From the NCBI RefSeq assembly GCF_016598535.1, contig NZ_CP066779.1, positions 434,001 through 498,000 on the forward strand: a stretch of 64,000 nucleotides of DNA. The letters are read 5' to 3'. Both the position numbers and the translations under genes were made by a program. Shown piece by piece: positions 38,031 to 47,092 of this stretch. A model generated the notes under the pieces. The model did no database searches and was not told where the DNA came from. It worked only from the letters and a program-made list of their open reading frames with translations. The first letter of the stretch is position 1. Each line of letters begins with the position of its first letter. This DNA is from Rhodococcus sp. P-2 (GTDB lineage Bacteria; Actinomycetota; Actinomycetes; Mycobacteriales; Mycobacteriaceae).

Positions 38031-39967
38031 TTCTGATCCTCCCCTGTGCCCGCGGCGGGTCCGGCTTGCTCGCGTGACATGGCTTCGTGGATGACGGCGG
38101 GCTCGGCAACTGCCTCGTCGTCGTCGAACAGCGGCCGGATGCCCCGGGCCGCCATGATTTCGTCGTTGCTCGTTCCGGCAGCGACCATCGGCCACACCTG
38201 TGCGTCGGCGGTGACGATGAAGTCGATCACAACAGGCTTGTCGTTGATGGACTGCGCCTCACGGATCGCAGCTTCGACATCTTCTTCACGCTCGACACGA
38301 ATTCCGTGGCAGCCCAATGCTTCTGCGAGCTTCACGAAGTCGGGGATGCGGATGGCGCCGTGCGTTCCGAGGTTGGTGTTGGAGTAGCGCTCTTCGTAGA
38401 AGAGTGTCTGCCACTGACGCACCATGCCGAGGTTGCCGTTGTTGATGAGGGCAACCTTGATCGGGATACCTTCGAGTGCGCACGTTGCGAGTTCCTGATT
38501 GGTCATCTGGAAGCAGCCGTCGCCGTCGATCGCCCACACCTCGGTGTCGGGCATGCCCATCTTGGCGCCCATGGCTGCGGGAACCGCGTACCCCATGGTG
38601 CCCAGTCCGCCCGAGTTGAGCCACGTGCGCGGCTTCTCGTAACCGACGAACTGCGCGGCCCACATCTGGTGCTGACCGACGCCGGCGCAGTAGATGGCAT
38701 CCGGTCCGGCGAGCTTGCCGACGGTCTGGATGACGTACTCCGGGCTCAGCTGACCGTCGGTGGGGCGGTCGTAGCTCAGCGGGTACGTACGACGGATGTC
38801 GTTCAGGTACGCCCACCACTCGGTGAGGTCGAACGTGGTGCCCGTGGCCATGTCGGCACGGATCGCCTCGATGAGTTCGGTGATGACCTCTTTGCAGTCG
38901 CCCACGATCGGGACGTCGGCGTAACGGTTCTTGCCGATCTCGGCCGGGTCGATGTCGGCATGGATGACCTTGGCGTCGGGCGCGAAGGAATTCAGCTGAC
39001 CGGTGACGCGGTCGTCGAAACGCGCACCGAGGGTGATCAGTAGATCGCTACGCTGCAGAGCGGCGACCGCGGCGACGGTGCCGTGCATTCCGGGCATACC
39101 GCAGTTGAGGTCGTGACTGTCCGGGAACGCGCCGCGGGCCATCAGCGTGGTGACGACGGGGATACCCGTCAGCTCGGCCAATTCGAGCAGCTCCGGCGAG
39201 GAGTCGGACTTGATGACGCCGCCACCGACGTACAGAACCGGCGACTTGGCGTCGGCGATCAGACGCGCAGCTTCGCGAACCTGCTTGCCGTGCGGCTTGG
39301 TGACCGGGCGGTAGCCCGGCAGACGCATCTCCGGCGGCCACGAGAACGTGGTCTGCGACTGCAGGATGTCCTTGGGGATATCGACCAGGACGGCGCCGGG
39401 GCGACCACTGGCCGCGAGGTAGAAGGCCTCGGCCATGATGCGCGGGATGTCGATCGCGTCGGTGATCAGGAAGTTGTGCTTGGTGACCGGCATCGTGATG
39501 CCTGAGATGTCGGCTTCCTGGAAGCCGTCGGTACCGATCAGCGAGCGCGCCACCTGTCCGGTGATCGCGACGATCGGAACGGAGTCCATCTGCGCGTCGG
39601 CCAGTGGCGTGACCAGGTTGGTCGCACCGGGACCCGAGGTAGCCATGCACACGCCGACCTTGCCGGTCGCCTGGGCGTAGCCGGTGGCAGCGTGGCCTGC
39701 ACCCTGCTCGTGGCGCACGAGCACGTGGCGGACCTTGACCGAATCGAAGAGTGGGTCGTAGACCGGGAGCACGGCACCGCCGGGAATGCCGAATACCGTG
39801 TCGACCTCGAGCTCTTCGAGGGCGCGAACCACAGACTGGGCGCCGGTTACCCGCTCAGGCGGGAGCTGGCGACGGTTGGCCGTCTGGGTTGCGGCAGCCG
39901 CGGTTGTCGGGCTCGGTGTCCCTGACTTGCGCGGCGTGGGTTGAGGCCGTGCTGTTGGTGCGCTCAC
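38027..39967 (-). CDS. ilvB: Acetolactate synthase large subunit
   Basis: The thiamine-diphosphate enzyme condenses pyruvate with pyruvate or 2-ketobutyrate. The 646-residue product has the catalytic glutamate in [14 protein letters not shown] and the cofactor-binding [33 protein letters not shown] 39967 lies seven bases after AGAGGA and starts [14 protein letters not shown] frame upstream to 40018 is open but overlaps the attenuator. The first 50 residues are a proline/threonine/alanine-rich extension common in actinobacteria. It is the first gene of ilvBNC and is preceded by a leader peptide/terminator. Confidence 0.96.
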   Translation of the reverse strand: MSAPTARPQPTPRKSGTPSPTTAAAATQTANRRQLPPERVTGAQSVVRALEELEVDTVFGIPGGAVLPVYDPLFDSVKVRHVLVRHEQGAGHAATGYAQATGKVGVCMATSGPGATNLVTPLADAQMDSVPIVAITGQVARSLIGTDGFQEADISGITMPVTKHNFLITDAIDIPRIMAEAFYLAASGRPGAVLVDIPKDILQSQTTFSWPPEMRLPGYRPVTKPHGKQVREAARLIADAKSPVLYVGGGVIKSDSSPELLELAELTGIPVVTTLMARGAFPDSHDLNCGMPGMHGTVAAVAALQRSDLLITLGARFDDRVTGQLNSFAPDAKVIHADIDPAEIGKNRYADVPIVGDCKEVITELIEAIRADMATGTTFDLTEWWAYLNDIRRTYPLSYDRPTDGQLSPEYVIQTVGKLAGPDAIYCAGVGQHQMWAAQFVGYEKPRTWLNSGGLGTMGYAVPAAMGAKMGMPDTEVWAIDGDGCFQMTNQELATCALEGIPIKVALINNGNLGMVRQWQTLFYEERYSNTNLGTHGAIRIPDFVKLAEALGCHGIRVEREEDVEAAIREAQSINDKPVVIDFIVTADAQVWPMVAAGTSNDEIMAARGIRPLFDDDEAVAEPAVIHEAMSREQAGPAAGTGEDQK

Positions 39968-39999
39968 TGGGAAATCCTCTGATTCTGGCTCCGGGCAAC

Positions 40000-40032
40000 A
40001 AAAAACCCCCGTCAGCATCTGCTGAGCGAGGG
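40000..40032 (-). terminator. ilvBN attenuator terminator
   Basis: On the minus strand CCCTCGCTCAGC pairs with GCTGACGGGGG (11 bp, one bulge) and is followed by six T residues, 33 bp before the ilvB start. Placed after a branched-chain-rich leader peptide, it is most simply read as the attenuator terminator. Confidence 0.85.
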
Positions 40033-40033
40033 T

Positions 40034-40084
40034 GGCGCGTCGTTATCTGGTGAGTTGAAAAATCGACTCAGGCGACGACGCGCC
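40034..40084 (-). promoter_or_regulatory. Alternative hairpin of the ilv leader
   Basis: GGCGCGTCGT within the leader peptide codons (40075-40084) is a perfect 10-base inverted repeat of ACGACGCGCC (40034-40043). Pairing these arms would form the pause/1:2 stem of an attenuator; when the ribosome stalls on leader codons the arm at 40034-40043 would be free to rearrange. The competing structure that disrupts the terminator is inferred, not seen. Confidence 0.6.
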
Positions 40085-40115
40085 GGCCGATTACGAGCAA
40101 CTCATTCTGTTTCAC
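40068..40115 (-). CDS. ilv leader peptide (attenuator)
   Basis: A 15-codon frame, GTG start at 40115 and TGA stop at 40070-40068, encodes MKQNELLVIGRRVVA. Six of the 15 residues are branched-chain (Leu-Leu-Val-Ile and Val-Val). It is followed by the inverted repeat and terminator, and preceded by a good promoter. No Shine-Dalgarno sequence is visible, and the promoter -10 lies seven bases before the GTG, so it is probably a leaderless message. This is the layout of the ilvB leader known in corynebacteria. Confidence 0.8.
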   Translation of the reverse strand: MKQNELLVIGRRVVA

Positions 40116-40122
40116 GCACTCG

Positions 40123-40151
40123 ACAGTAGAGGCGCTAGTCGCGAACGGCAA
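40123..40151 (-). promoter_or_regulatory. Likely promoter of the ilvBNC operon
   Basis: On the minus strand TTGCCG (40151-40146) and TACTGT (40128-40123) are separated by 17 bases, close to the sigma-70-type consensus. The -10 lies seven bases before the GTG of the leader peptide, so transcription would start at the start codon. Confidence 0.7.
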
Positions 40152-40212
40152 ACTTGGTGAGTCGACCGTCCCAGAATCTGAGATACATCGGCTGCAATGC
40201 GAAGATGTAGAG

Positions 40213-40764
40213 GTGTCAACTTCGCAGCAGCCCGTGCCACCGGCTCAATCATCCCACACGCCGAAACCACTTCGGCACGTCATCCGCATTTCGCAGCTCG
40301 CTTACATGGCGTGCGCATTCCTTCTGTTCGCGGTCAGCTTCCCGATCTTCGGGTGGCCCGTCGCCTTCAGCTGGTTGCTGATCCTTCCGATCATCGCCGT
40401 CTATCTCGTCGCGCGACTGCGCACCACCGTCAGCCCCGACGGCCTCGAGGTCCGCTCGACATTCTCCAAGCGCACCCTCGCCTGGGACGACGTCAAGGGT
40501 TTCCGCTTCCCGAAGCGCAGCTGGGCGCGCGCGGAACTCACCGACGGAACCGAGGTGACCCTGCCTGCGGTCAGCTTCGTCAGACTTCCCGAGATCGCGA
40601 TCGCCAGCGGCGGCCGCATCACCGATCCCTACGCATCGGCGGCAGAAGCCTTCGCCGCCAAGGAAGCCGAAGAAGAAGCAGCGGCAGAATCGGAAGCAGA
40701 ATCCGGGGTCGAGTCCGACAACGCCGACAACGGTTCGGTCCAGCCCGAAGAGAAGCGCCAGTAG
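40213..40764 (+). CDS. PH-like domain membrane protein (Cfp6-like)
   Basis: The 183-residue protein has two closely spaced hydrophobic segments near the N-terminus (YMACAFLLFAVSFPIFGWPVAFSWLLILPIIAVYLVARL) followed by a small PH-like domain (TTVSPDGLEVRSTFSKRTLAWDDVKGFRFPKRSWARAEL) and an acidic C-terminal tail rich in Glu/Ala. This corresponds to the low-molecular-weight antigen Cfp6 (Rv3004) by sequence type and position; function is unknown. GTG start at 40213. Confidence 0.85.
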   Translation: MSTSQQPVPPAQSSHTPKPLRHVIRISQLAYMACAFLLFAVSFPIFGWPVAFSWLLILPIIAVYLVARLRTTVSPDGLEVRSTFSKRTLAWDDVKGFRFPKRSWARAELTDGTEVTLPAVSFVRLPEIAIASGGRITDPYASAAEAFAAKEAEEEAAAESEAESGVESDNADNGSVQPEEKRQ

Positions 40765-40836
40765 CACGCGAGTAGCGTTGAAAGGCCCTCGCTTCTCTTT
40801 GAGTGGACCAGCAACGATCACATAAGGAACACGCCC

Positions 40837-42678
40837 ATGCCCCCGTTGAGGTCACGCACCACCACCATCGGACGTAATGCTGCCGGAGCCCGATCCCTGT
40901 GGCGCGCCACAGGAATGACGGATTCCGACTTCGGTAAGCCGATCGTTGCCGTAGCGAACTCGTACACCCAGTTCGTACCCGGCCACGTGCATCTCAAGAA
41001 CGTGGGCGAGATCGTTGCCGAGGCCATCAGCGCGGCCGGCGGCGTCGCTCGTGAGTTCCACACCATCGCAGTCGACGACGGCATCGCAATGGGCCACGGC
41101 GGAATGCTCTACTCGCTCCCGAGCCGCGAGATCATCGCCGACTCGGTCGAGTACATGGCAAACGCCCACACGGCCGACGCACTGGTGTGTATCTCGAACT
41201 GCGACAAGATCACTCCCGGCATGCTCAACGCCGCGATGCGTCTGAACATCCCGACTGTCTTCGTCTCCGGTGGTCCGATGGAGGCCGGTAAGGCAGTGGT
41301 CGTCGGCGGCGTGGCCCAAGCCCCCACCGACCTCATCACCGCGATCTCCGCCTCTGCCAACGATGCAGTGTCCGACGAAGGCCTCGACGAGGTCGAGCGC
41401 AGCGCGTGCCCGACGTGCGGCTCGTGCTCGGGCATGTTCACCGCCAACTCCATGAACTGCCTGACCGAAGCCCTGGGCCTCGCATTGCCGGGCAACGGCT
41501 CCACGCTGGCAACTCACAAGGCTCGTCACGCACTCTTCTCTCGTGCGGGCACCACCGTGGTCGAGGCTGCACTCAAGTACTACCGCGACGGCGACGAGTC
41601 GGTGCTGCCGCGCAACATCGCGACCCCGGCAGCGTTCCGCAACGCAATGGCTCTCGACGTCGCCATGGGCGGTTCCACCAACACCGTCCTGCACACGCTG
41701 GCTGCGGCACAGGAGGGCGAGGTCGACTTCGACCTCGACACCATCGACGCGATCAGCCGCAAGGTGCCGTGCCTGTCCAAGGTCTCCCCCAACTCGGATT
41801 ACCACATGGAGGACGTCCACCGTGCCGGCGGAATCCCCGCGCTGCTCGGTGAGCTTCGCCGCGGCGGACTCCTCGAAACCGATGTGTCCACCGTCCATAC
41901 CAAGAGCTTCGACCAGTGGCTCGACGACTGGGACATCCGCTCCGGCAAGGCAACCGACGAGGCGATCGAACTTTTCCACGCGGCTCCCGGTGGCGTGCGC
42001 ACCATCGAACCGTTCTCCACGGACAACCGTTGGTCCGCCCTCGACACCGATGCGGCCGGCGGCTGCATCCGCGACGTCGAGAACGCCTACACCGTGGAAG
42101 GTGGCCTGGTTGTCCTGCGCGGCAACATCGCACTCGACGGCGCAATCCTCAAGACGGCCGGCATCGACGAGGAACTGTTCACCTTCCAGGGCCCGGCGCT
42201 CGTCGTCGAATCCCAAGAAGAAGCCGTCTCGGTCATCTTGCAGAAGAAGATCAAGGCCGGCGACGTTCTCGTCGTGCGTTACGAAGGCCCCAAGGGCGGC
42301 CCCGGCATGCAGGAAATGCTGCACCCCACTGCCTTCCTCAAGGGCGCAGGCCTCGGTAAGGAATGCGCACTGATCACCGACGGTCGTTTCTCGGGCGGAA
42401 CTTCCGGACTGTCCATCGGCCACATCTCCCCCGAGGCTGCCGCAGGCGGAGTCATCGGACTCGTCCAGAACGGCGATCAGGTTCGCATCGACGTCGCCTC
42501 GCGCACGCTCGAGATCCTTGTCGACGACGACGTCCTCGCCGAGCGACGTGCCAAGATGGACGCCTCCGAGCGCCCGTGGCAGCCGGTCGATCGTCAGCGC
42601 ACCGTGACGACAGCACTGCGCGCCTACGCCGCTCTGGCAACGTCCGCCGACAAGGGCGCGGTTCGCTACGTTCCGTAA
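40837..42678 (+). CDS. ilvD: Dihydroxy-acid dehydratase
   Basis: IlvD dehydrates the dihydroxy acid to the 2-keto acid in valine/isoleucine synthesis. The 613-residue iron-sulfur protein shows the cluster ligands in [12 protein letters not shown] and [22 protein letters not shown], and the C-terminal [24 protein letters not shown] 40837 with AAGGAA upstream. It is not next to the ilvBNC operon but shares the region, and a hairpin terminator follows. Confidence 0.98.
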   Translation: MPPLRSRTTTIGRNAAGARSLWRATGMTDSDFGKPIVAVANSYTQFVPGHVHLKNVGEIVAEAISAAGGVAREFHTIAVDDGIAMGHGGMLYSLPSREIIADSVEYMANAHTADALVCISNCDKITPGMLNAAMRLNIPTVFVSGGPMEAGKAVVVGGVAQAPTDLITAISASANDAVSDEGLDEVERSACPTCGSCSGMFTANSMNCLTEALGLALPGNGSTLATHKARHALFSRAGTTVVEAALKYYRDGDESVLPRNIATPAAFRNAMALDVAMGGSTNTVLHTLAAAQEGEVDFDLDTIDAISRKVPCLSKVSPNSDYHMEDVHRAGGIPALLGELRRGGLLETDVSTVHTKSFDQWLDDWDIRSGKATDEAIELFHAAPGGVRTIEPFSTDNRWSALDTDAAGGCIRDVENAYTVEGGLVVLRGNIALDGAILKTAGIDEELFTFQGPALVVESQEEAVSVILQKKIKAGDVLVVRYEGPKGGPGMQEMLHPTAFLKGAGLGKECALITDGRFSGGTSGLSIGHISPEAAAGGVIGLVQNGDQVRIDVASRTLEILVDDDVLAERRAKMDASERPWQPVDRQRTVTTALRAYAALATSADKGAVRYVP

Positions 42679-42698
42679 GTTCTGCCACGAATCGAAAA

Positions 42699-42735
42699 AG
42701 ATCCCCGGCCGTTTTTCGGCCGGGGATCTCTTCTT
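42699..42735 (+). terminator. Terminator after ilvD
   Basis: A 13-bp stem AGATCCCCGGCCG and its complement close on TTTTT and are followed by CTTCTTTC on the plus strand, 20 bp past the ilvD stop. Confidence 0.9.
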
Positions 42736-43300
42736 TCAGCGCGCGGCTCGAGATGCGCGTAGCCGATGTGACAGCCGCACAAGGTTTTCGGGCAGTCGGA
42801 CGTGCGGCAACCAACTCAGCTCCACGAGATGCTCGCCAACGGGCGACTGCAGAGGATCGACAGAGTCGGGGTCCCCATCCCGCCTGTCGCCCCGATACGG
42901 GTGAACAGTTTGCAGAAGCCGCACCGCACTTCCAAAACGGGATGGGTTGATGCAACTCGTCGACAGCAAGACCGACCGACAGGTACCGAATAACCGGGCG
43001 ACACGCGGAGCACCAACGGAACGATATGAGCTATCAGACATTTCAGACCGAATCGCGCGTCCGGCTCGTGAGCGAATTCACTTGGACGTAGGGTTCCAGA
43101 CACCAGCTGATCAATTCAGATACATGAGGGGGGATGACTTTCAGTCAGGTGATCATTTCGGTCAGTTCGAGTGAGCTGACTTGCACACAGCGCTCACCAG
43201 TGGTTCCCTCATCAGGTCGCTGAGACGCACATCACAACGACGACAGTCAGCCACCGCCCGTCACCCACAAGGTCGACGGGAAACAACCAAGGAGCAATAC
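42736..43300. other. Intergenic region with a doubtful 101-codon frame
   Basis: Between the ilvD terminator and the permease gene, 565 bp contain no clear gene. A minus-strand frame from ATG 43041 to 42736 (101 residues) has a weak codon pattern, no ribosome-binding site and no recognisable motif, so I do not call it. The upstream half of the permease promoter region is moderately AT-rich. The AAGGAG before 43301 is the only clear signal. Confidence 0.5.
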
Positions 43301-44836
43301 ATGCCCGGAGTCGGCATATGGCGCACCAAATCCGTCGAGCAATCGATCGCGGACACCGACGAGCCTGAGACAAAGCTCAAGAAGGAACTGACCGCGAAGG
43401 ATCTCACGGTATTCGGAGTCGCCGTCGTCATCGGCGCAGGCATCTTCACGCTGACTGCTCGAACCGCAGGCAATGTCGCAGGACCCTCGATTTCACTGGC
43501 ATTCGTTCTCGCTGCGATCGCCTGTGGCCTTGCCGCGCTGTGTTACGCGGAGTTCGCCTCCACCGTTCCCGTCGCAGGCAGCGCATACACGTTCTCCTAC
43601 GCGACGTTCGGTGAGTTCGCCGCCTGGATCATCGGCTGGGACCTCATCCTCGAGTTCGCTCTCGCCTCCGCAGTCGTCGGCAAGGGTTGGTCGCTCTACC
43701 TCGGCAATGTCATCGGGGCCAGCGGCAGCACCACCGCCCACATCGGTTCGATCAGCTTCGACTGGGGCGCGCTGCTCATCATCGGCGCGATCACTCTGAT
43801 CCTCGCGATCGGCACCAAGGTTTCCTCGCGAGTCTCCGCAATCATCACCGCGATCAAGATCGCAGTAGTTCTGCTCGTCATCGTCGTGGGCGCCTTCTAC
43901 ATCAAGAAGGAGAACTACTCCCCCTTCATCCCGCCGTCCGAAGGAACCGAGAGCTCTGCAAGCGGAATCCATCAGACCTTGTTCTCCTGGCTGACCGGTG
44001 CAGGCGGAAGTAGCTACGGCGCTTACGGATTGCTCGCAGCAGCCAGCCTCGTGTTCTTTGCCTTCATCGGCTTCGACGTCGTCGCCACCACGGCCGAGGA
44101 AACCAAGAATCCGCAGAAGTCGTTGCCGCGCGGAATCTTCGGCTCGCTCGCCATCGTCACCGTTCTCTACGTTGCCGTCACACTCGTCCTCACCGGCATG
44201 GTCAAGTACACCGAACTCAAGGACGGCAGTCCTCTCGTCGGCGATTCCAGCGCCACCCTCGCAACCGCATTCGAGGCCAACGGAATCGGTTGGGCACAAA
44301 CCGCCATCAACTTCGGTGGCCTGGCCGGCCTCACAACAGTTGTCATGGTCATGATGCTCGGCCAGACCCGCGTCCTCTTCGCGATGTCCCGTGACGGCCT
44401 CATGCCGCGCAGCCTGGCCAAGACCAACGCCAAGGGCATCCCGATGCGCATCACGTTGATCGTCGGTGGCATCGTCGCCGTCCTGGCAGCCTTCTTCCCG
44501 ATGGGCACACTCGAAGAGATGGTCAACATCGGAACGCTGTTCGCTTTCGTCCTGGTTTGTGTCGGCGTCATCGTCCTGCGCCGCACCCGCCCCGACCTGC
44601 CGCGCGGATTCCGCGTCCCACTGGTGCCGTTCGTTCCGATCGTCGCCGTGCTCGCCTGCGGTTGGCTGATGCTCAACCTCTCGGTCGAGACCTGGATCCG
44701 GTTCCTCGTCTGGATGGCCATCGGTGTTGTCGTCTACTTCGCCTACGGTCACCGCAAGTCGGTCCTCGGTCGCAAGCTCAAGGACGGAACAGCCATCCCG
44801 TCCGCGAACGCCGACCCGGTACTCGTCAAGGACTGA
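43301..44836 (+). CDS. APC-superfamily amino acid permease
   Basis: The 511-residue protein has about 12 transmembrane helices and the APC signature of the first helix, VIGAGIFTLTARTAG, then FIGFDVVATTAEETKNPQKSLPRG. These point to the cationic amino acid transporter (YhdG/CAT) group, but the substrate is not certain. ATG 43301 after AAGGAG; an earlier frame start at 43181 is not supported. A 22-bp-stem terminator follows the gene. It has no obvious partner gene. Confidence 0.9.
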   Translation: MPGVGIWRTKSVEQSIADTDEPETKLKKELTAKDLTVFGVAVVIGAGIFTLTARTAGNVAGPSISLAFVLAAIACGLAALCYAEFASTVPVAGSAYTFSYATFGEFAAWIIGWDLILEFALASAVVGKGWSLYLGNVIGASGSTTAHIGSISFDWGALLIIGAITLILAIGTKVSSRVSAIITAIKIAVVLLVIVVGAFYIKKENYSPFIPPSEGTESSASGIHQTLFSWLTGAGGSSYGAYGLLAAASLVFFAFIGFDVVATTAEETKNPQKSLPRGIFGSLAIVTVLYVAVTLVLTGMVKYTELKDGSPLVGDSSATLATAFEANGIGWAQTAINFGGLAGLTTVVMVMMLGQTRVLFAMSRDGLMPRSLAKTNAKGIPMRITLIVGGIVAVLAAFFPMGTLEEMVNIGTLFAFVLVCVGVIVLRRTRPDLPRGFRVPLVPFVPIVAVLACGWLMLNLSVETWIRFLVWMAIGVVVYFAYGHRKSVLGRKLKDGTAIPSANADPVLVKD

Positions 44837-44842
44837 TCCTTC

Positions 44843-44889
44843 ACAAACGAACCGCCGCTCTCCGATTCGGAGAGCGGCGGTTCGTTTGT
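44843..44889. terminator. Bidirectional terminator between permease and DoxX gene
   Basis: A perfect 22-bp inverted repeat with an ATT loop separates the convergent permease and DoxX-like genes. A T-rich tail is present on the plus side. Confidence 0.9.
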
Positions 44890-44904
44890 TCGACGACGCG
44901 AGTT

Positions 44905-45732
44905 TCAGATGAGCGGATTGGCACCGTTCAGAAAGATCCAGGTGCAGACGCCGGCAGCGATACCGAGGATCAAGACCACGAGCGATCCGACAAACGGGCG
45001 GGTTGCCCAGCCACGACGACCGTCGAGCGCAATACGACCCGGGCCCGTCAAAATGATGACGCCCGCACAGATTCCGAGCAGCATCTCGTATTCGGTGCCG
45101 TCAGGGGCAAAGTACTCGAGGCCGGGGGCACTGGCCTGACGCAGCGCCCACGCGTTGATCATCACCGCAAGAACCGACGCCGCCGCAACGGGAGTCAGCA
45201 ACCCGAGGATGAGGAGCGCACCACCGGCGACCTCACCGACGGCACCGAGTATCGCCATCCATTTTGCCTGCTGGAACCCGGCGTCGGCCAGCATCGTCTC
45301 GAACCCGCCGAGACCCGGCCCGTTCCAGATACCGGTCAACTTCTGCAGACCGTGCACCAGCGCGGTTCCGCCGACGGCCAACCGCAGTGCAAGCAGGCCG
45401 AGATCGAGAGTGCCTCGGCCCCGCGGAGTCTCGGTGGTACCTGCCACCGCTTCGGCGGTGGGGACGGCAGCGATCGGAGCGTCGTACGCCGTCTCGCGCT
45501 CGAGAGCTACTGTCGGCTGATCCGCACCCGGTGCTCGGTACGTCGGTATCTGCTCGGTCAGGGAATTGGCGTTCGTGGAACCGAAATCGAGATCGTCGTC
45601 GGTTCGCGGCAACGGATTCTTGGCGCTCACCGTCGGAAATTGTTCGGTGGGCGAATCATACGGACTGGACACATTGCCCGTCGGCTTGTCCGCATCCGAC
45701 AACTCGCTGGGATCTTTTCGCTCGTCAGTCAC
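44905..45732 (-). CDS. DoxX-family membrane protein
   Basis: The 275-residue protein starts with a long acidic, Pro/Thr-rich cytoplasmic part (about 100 residues) and then has a DoxX domain of four helices (LALRLAVGGTALVHGLQKL, AILGAVGEVAGGALLILGLLTPVAAASVLAVMINAW). M. tuberculosis Rv3005c is the positional match; there it belongs to a membrane oxidoreductase complex in oxidative stress tolerance. The GTG lies seven bases after a TAGGCT hexamer with no ribosome-binding site. Confidence 0.85.
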   Translation of the reverse strand: MTDERKDPSELSDADKPTGNVSSPYDSPTEQFPTVSAKNPLPRTDDDLDFGSTNANSLTEQIPTYRAPGADQPTVALERETAYDAPIAAVPTAEAVAGTTETPRGRGTLDLGLLALRLAVGGTALVHGLQKLTGIWNGPGLGGFETMLADAGFQQAKWMAILGAVGEVAGGALLILGLLTPVAAASVLAVMINAWALRQASAPGLEYFAPDGTEYEMLLGICAGVIILTGPGRIALDGRRGWATRPFVGSLVVLILGIAAGVCTWIFLNGANPLI

Positions 45733-45822
45733 GTAGGTGAGCCTATGACCGATTCACGAACTCGACGGGGAACCTTGGTCCGGCGTGGCGGCATCTGCCG
45801 TGCGTTACGTAACGTCTTGGGC

Positions 45823-46953
45823 ATGACTACGGGTAGGCATGCAGCGCTGGGCGCACTGGCTCTGATGCTCGGGACATCGTTGCTCGCAGGTTGCGCCGAC
45901 TTCGACGAATCGACTGCCTCGCCGTTCACACCCGAACCGACCAACCAGGCCAGCGCCGAAGTACAGCCGGAGAACCCGCCGCCGTCGACCACGCCGCCGG
46001 CGCCGCGGACCGGCCCTCTCGGGCCGTGTCAGGACGCCGACACCGCCGTGATCGCAACCTGTCTCGACACCACCGGTGGGCTCGTCACACTCCCGGATGG
46101 GAATTCCGGACTGGTCGCCGAACGGCGGACCGGCCGGATCATGCAGGTAGCGCCCAACACGACACCGGTCGAGGTTGCCAAAATCGACGTCGACGGCAGC
46201 GGCGACGGCGGACTGCTCGATATCGCCCTCTCCCCCACATTTGTCGAAGACAACCTGATCTACGCCTACGTCACCACCGGAACCGACAACCGGGTGGTCC
46301 GTATTGCTCCCGGTGACACCGCCAAGGAGGTCCTCGGCGGAATTCCGCGCGGCGCGAGTGGCAACGGTGGATCACTGGAATTCGCGGCACCCGATCAGCT
46401 CATGGTCCTGACTGGCGATACCGGCAACCCTGCCGTTGCTCAGGATCCCGGCTCGTTGGCGGGGAAGCTGTTGCGAGTCCGATCGTTGACGCCCAACGCT
46501 GCGCCGCCTCGCCCGGAAGTTGTGCTGTCCGGAATCGGAAACGGCGGCGGCGTATGTGTCGATCCAGGCATCGCGACGTGGGTCACCGACCGAACCACTC
46601 TCGAAGATCGCCTCCAACGCGTCGGCGCCGACGGCACGGTGACATCCCCCGCGTGGACGTGGCCCGACCGACCCGGAGTCGGCGGGTGCATCGCAGCGCA
46701 GGGAGTGGTAGCTGTCGCGCTGGGGGCCGGCAAAGCGATCTCGGCGCTGGCCGCCGATCCGGGAACAGGAGCAGTCACGACCGCACCGTCGGCAGTGGCG
46801 AAAGACACGTACGGCCAACTGGGCGGTTTGGCGCTCGGATCCGACGGTTTGATGTGGGCGAGCACGATCAACAAGACCGCGGGCGAGCCGGGACCGAACG
46901 ACGACAAGGTGGTCAAGATCCCGATGCCGAGTGGCAGCGGCGGGATCGACTGA
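45823..46953 (+). CDS. lppZ: Lipoprotein LppZ-like, glucose/sorbosone dehydrogenase fold
   Basis: The protein has a signal peptide with lipobox (MTTGRHAALGALALMLGTSL, then LAGC), so it is a membrane-anchored lipoprotein. The mature part contains a beta-propeller typical of glucose/sorbosone dehydrogenases (SGDGGLLDIALSPTF, LAGKLLRV). M. tuberculosis LppZ (Rv3006) is the match by sequence type and position. I start at ATG 45823 (376 residues) because the signal peptide is then short and normal; ATG 45745 would add a long charged extension. The gene is divergent from the DoxX-like gene. Confidence 0.85.
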   Translation: MTTGRHAALGALALMLGTSLLAGCADFDESTASPFTPEPTNQASAEVQPENPPPSTTPPAPRTGPLGPCQDADTAVIATCLDTTGGLVTLPDGNSGLVAERRTGRIMQVAPNTTPVEVAKIDVDGSGDGGLLDIALSPTFVEDNLIYAYVTTGTDNRVVRIAPGDTAKEVLGGIPRGASGNGGSLEFAAPDQLMVLTGDTGNPAVAQDPGSLAGKLLRVRSLTPNAAPPRPEVVLSGIGNGGGVCVDPGIATWVTDRTTLEDRLQRVGADGTVTSPAWTWPDRPGVGGCIAAQGVVAVALGAGKAISALAADPGTGAVTTAPSAVAKDTYGQLGGLALGSDGLMWASTINKTAGEPGPNDDKVVKIPMPSGSGGID

Positions 46954-46978
46954 GCCGCGATCGCCGAGCGCCATGTCT

Positions 46979-47005
46979 GTTCGGTCACGGATCCCGTGAC
47001 CGAAC
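46979..47005 (+). terminator. Terminator after lppZ
   Basis: A perfect 12-bp stem GTTCGGTCACGG and its complement around an ATC loop, 25 bp after the lppZ stop. No T-run follows. Confidence 0.55.
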
Positions 47006-47092
47006 ATGCACAGATGCGTACTCTTTTGTTAGCGGGGCTAAACACCACGCATTTGCCAGGACCGGTTGGCCAACCACGACAAAGGAGTCGGT

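Noticed and set aside
40852-42423. 523-codon minus-strand frame
   Set aside because: It is antisense to ilvD and shows no recognised motif.
42736-43041. 101-codon minus-strand frame between ilvD and the permease
   Set aside because: No ribosome-binding site, weak codon pattern and no family resemblance; kept only as a note in the intergenic entry.
44557-45822. Long upstream part of the lppZ reading frame
   Set aside because: It overlaps the permease in another frame and the DoxX gene on the other strand; the signal peptide starts at 45823.
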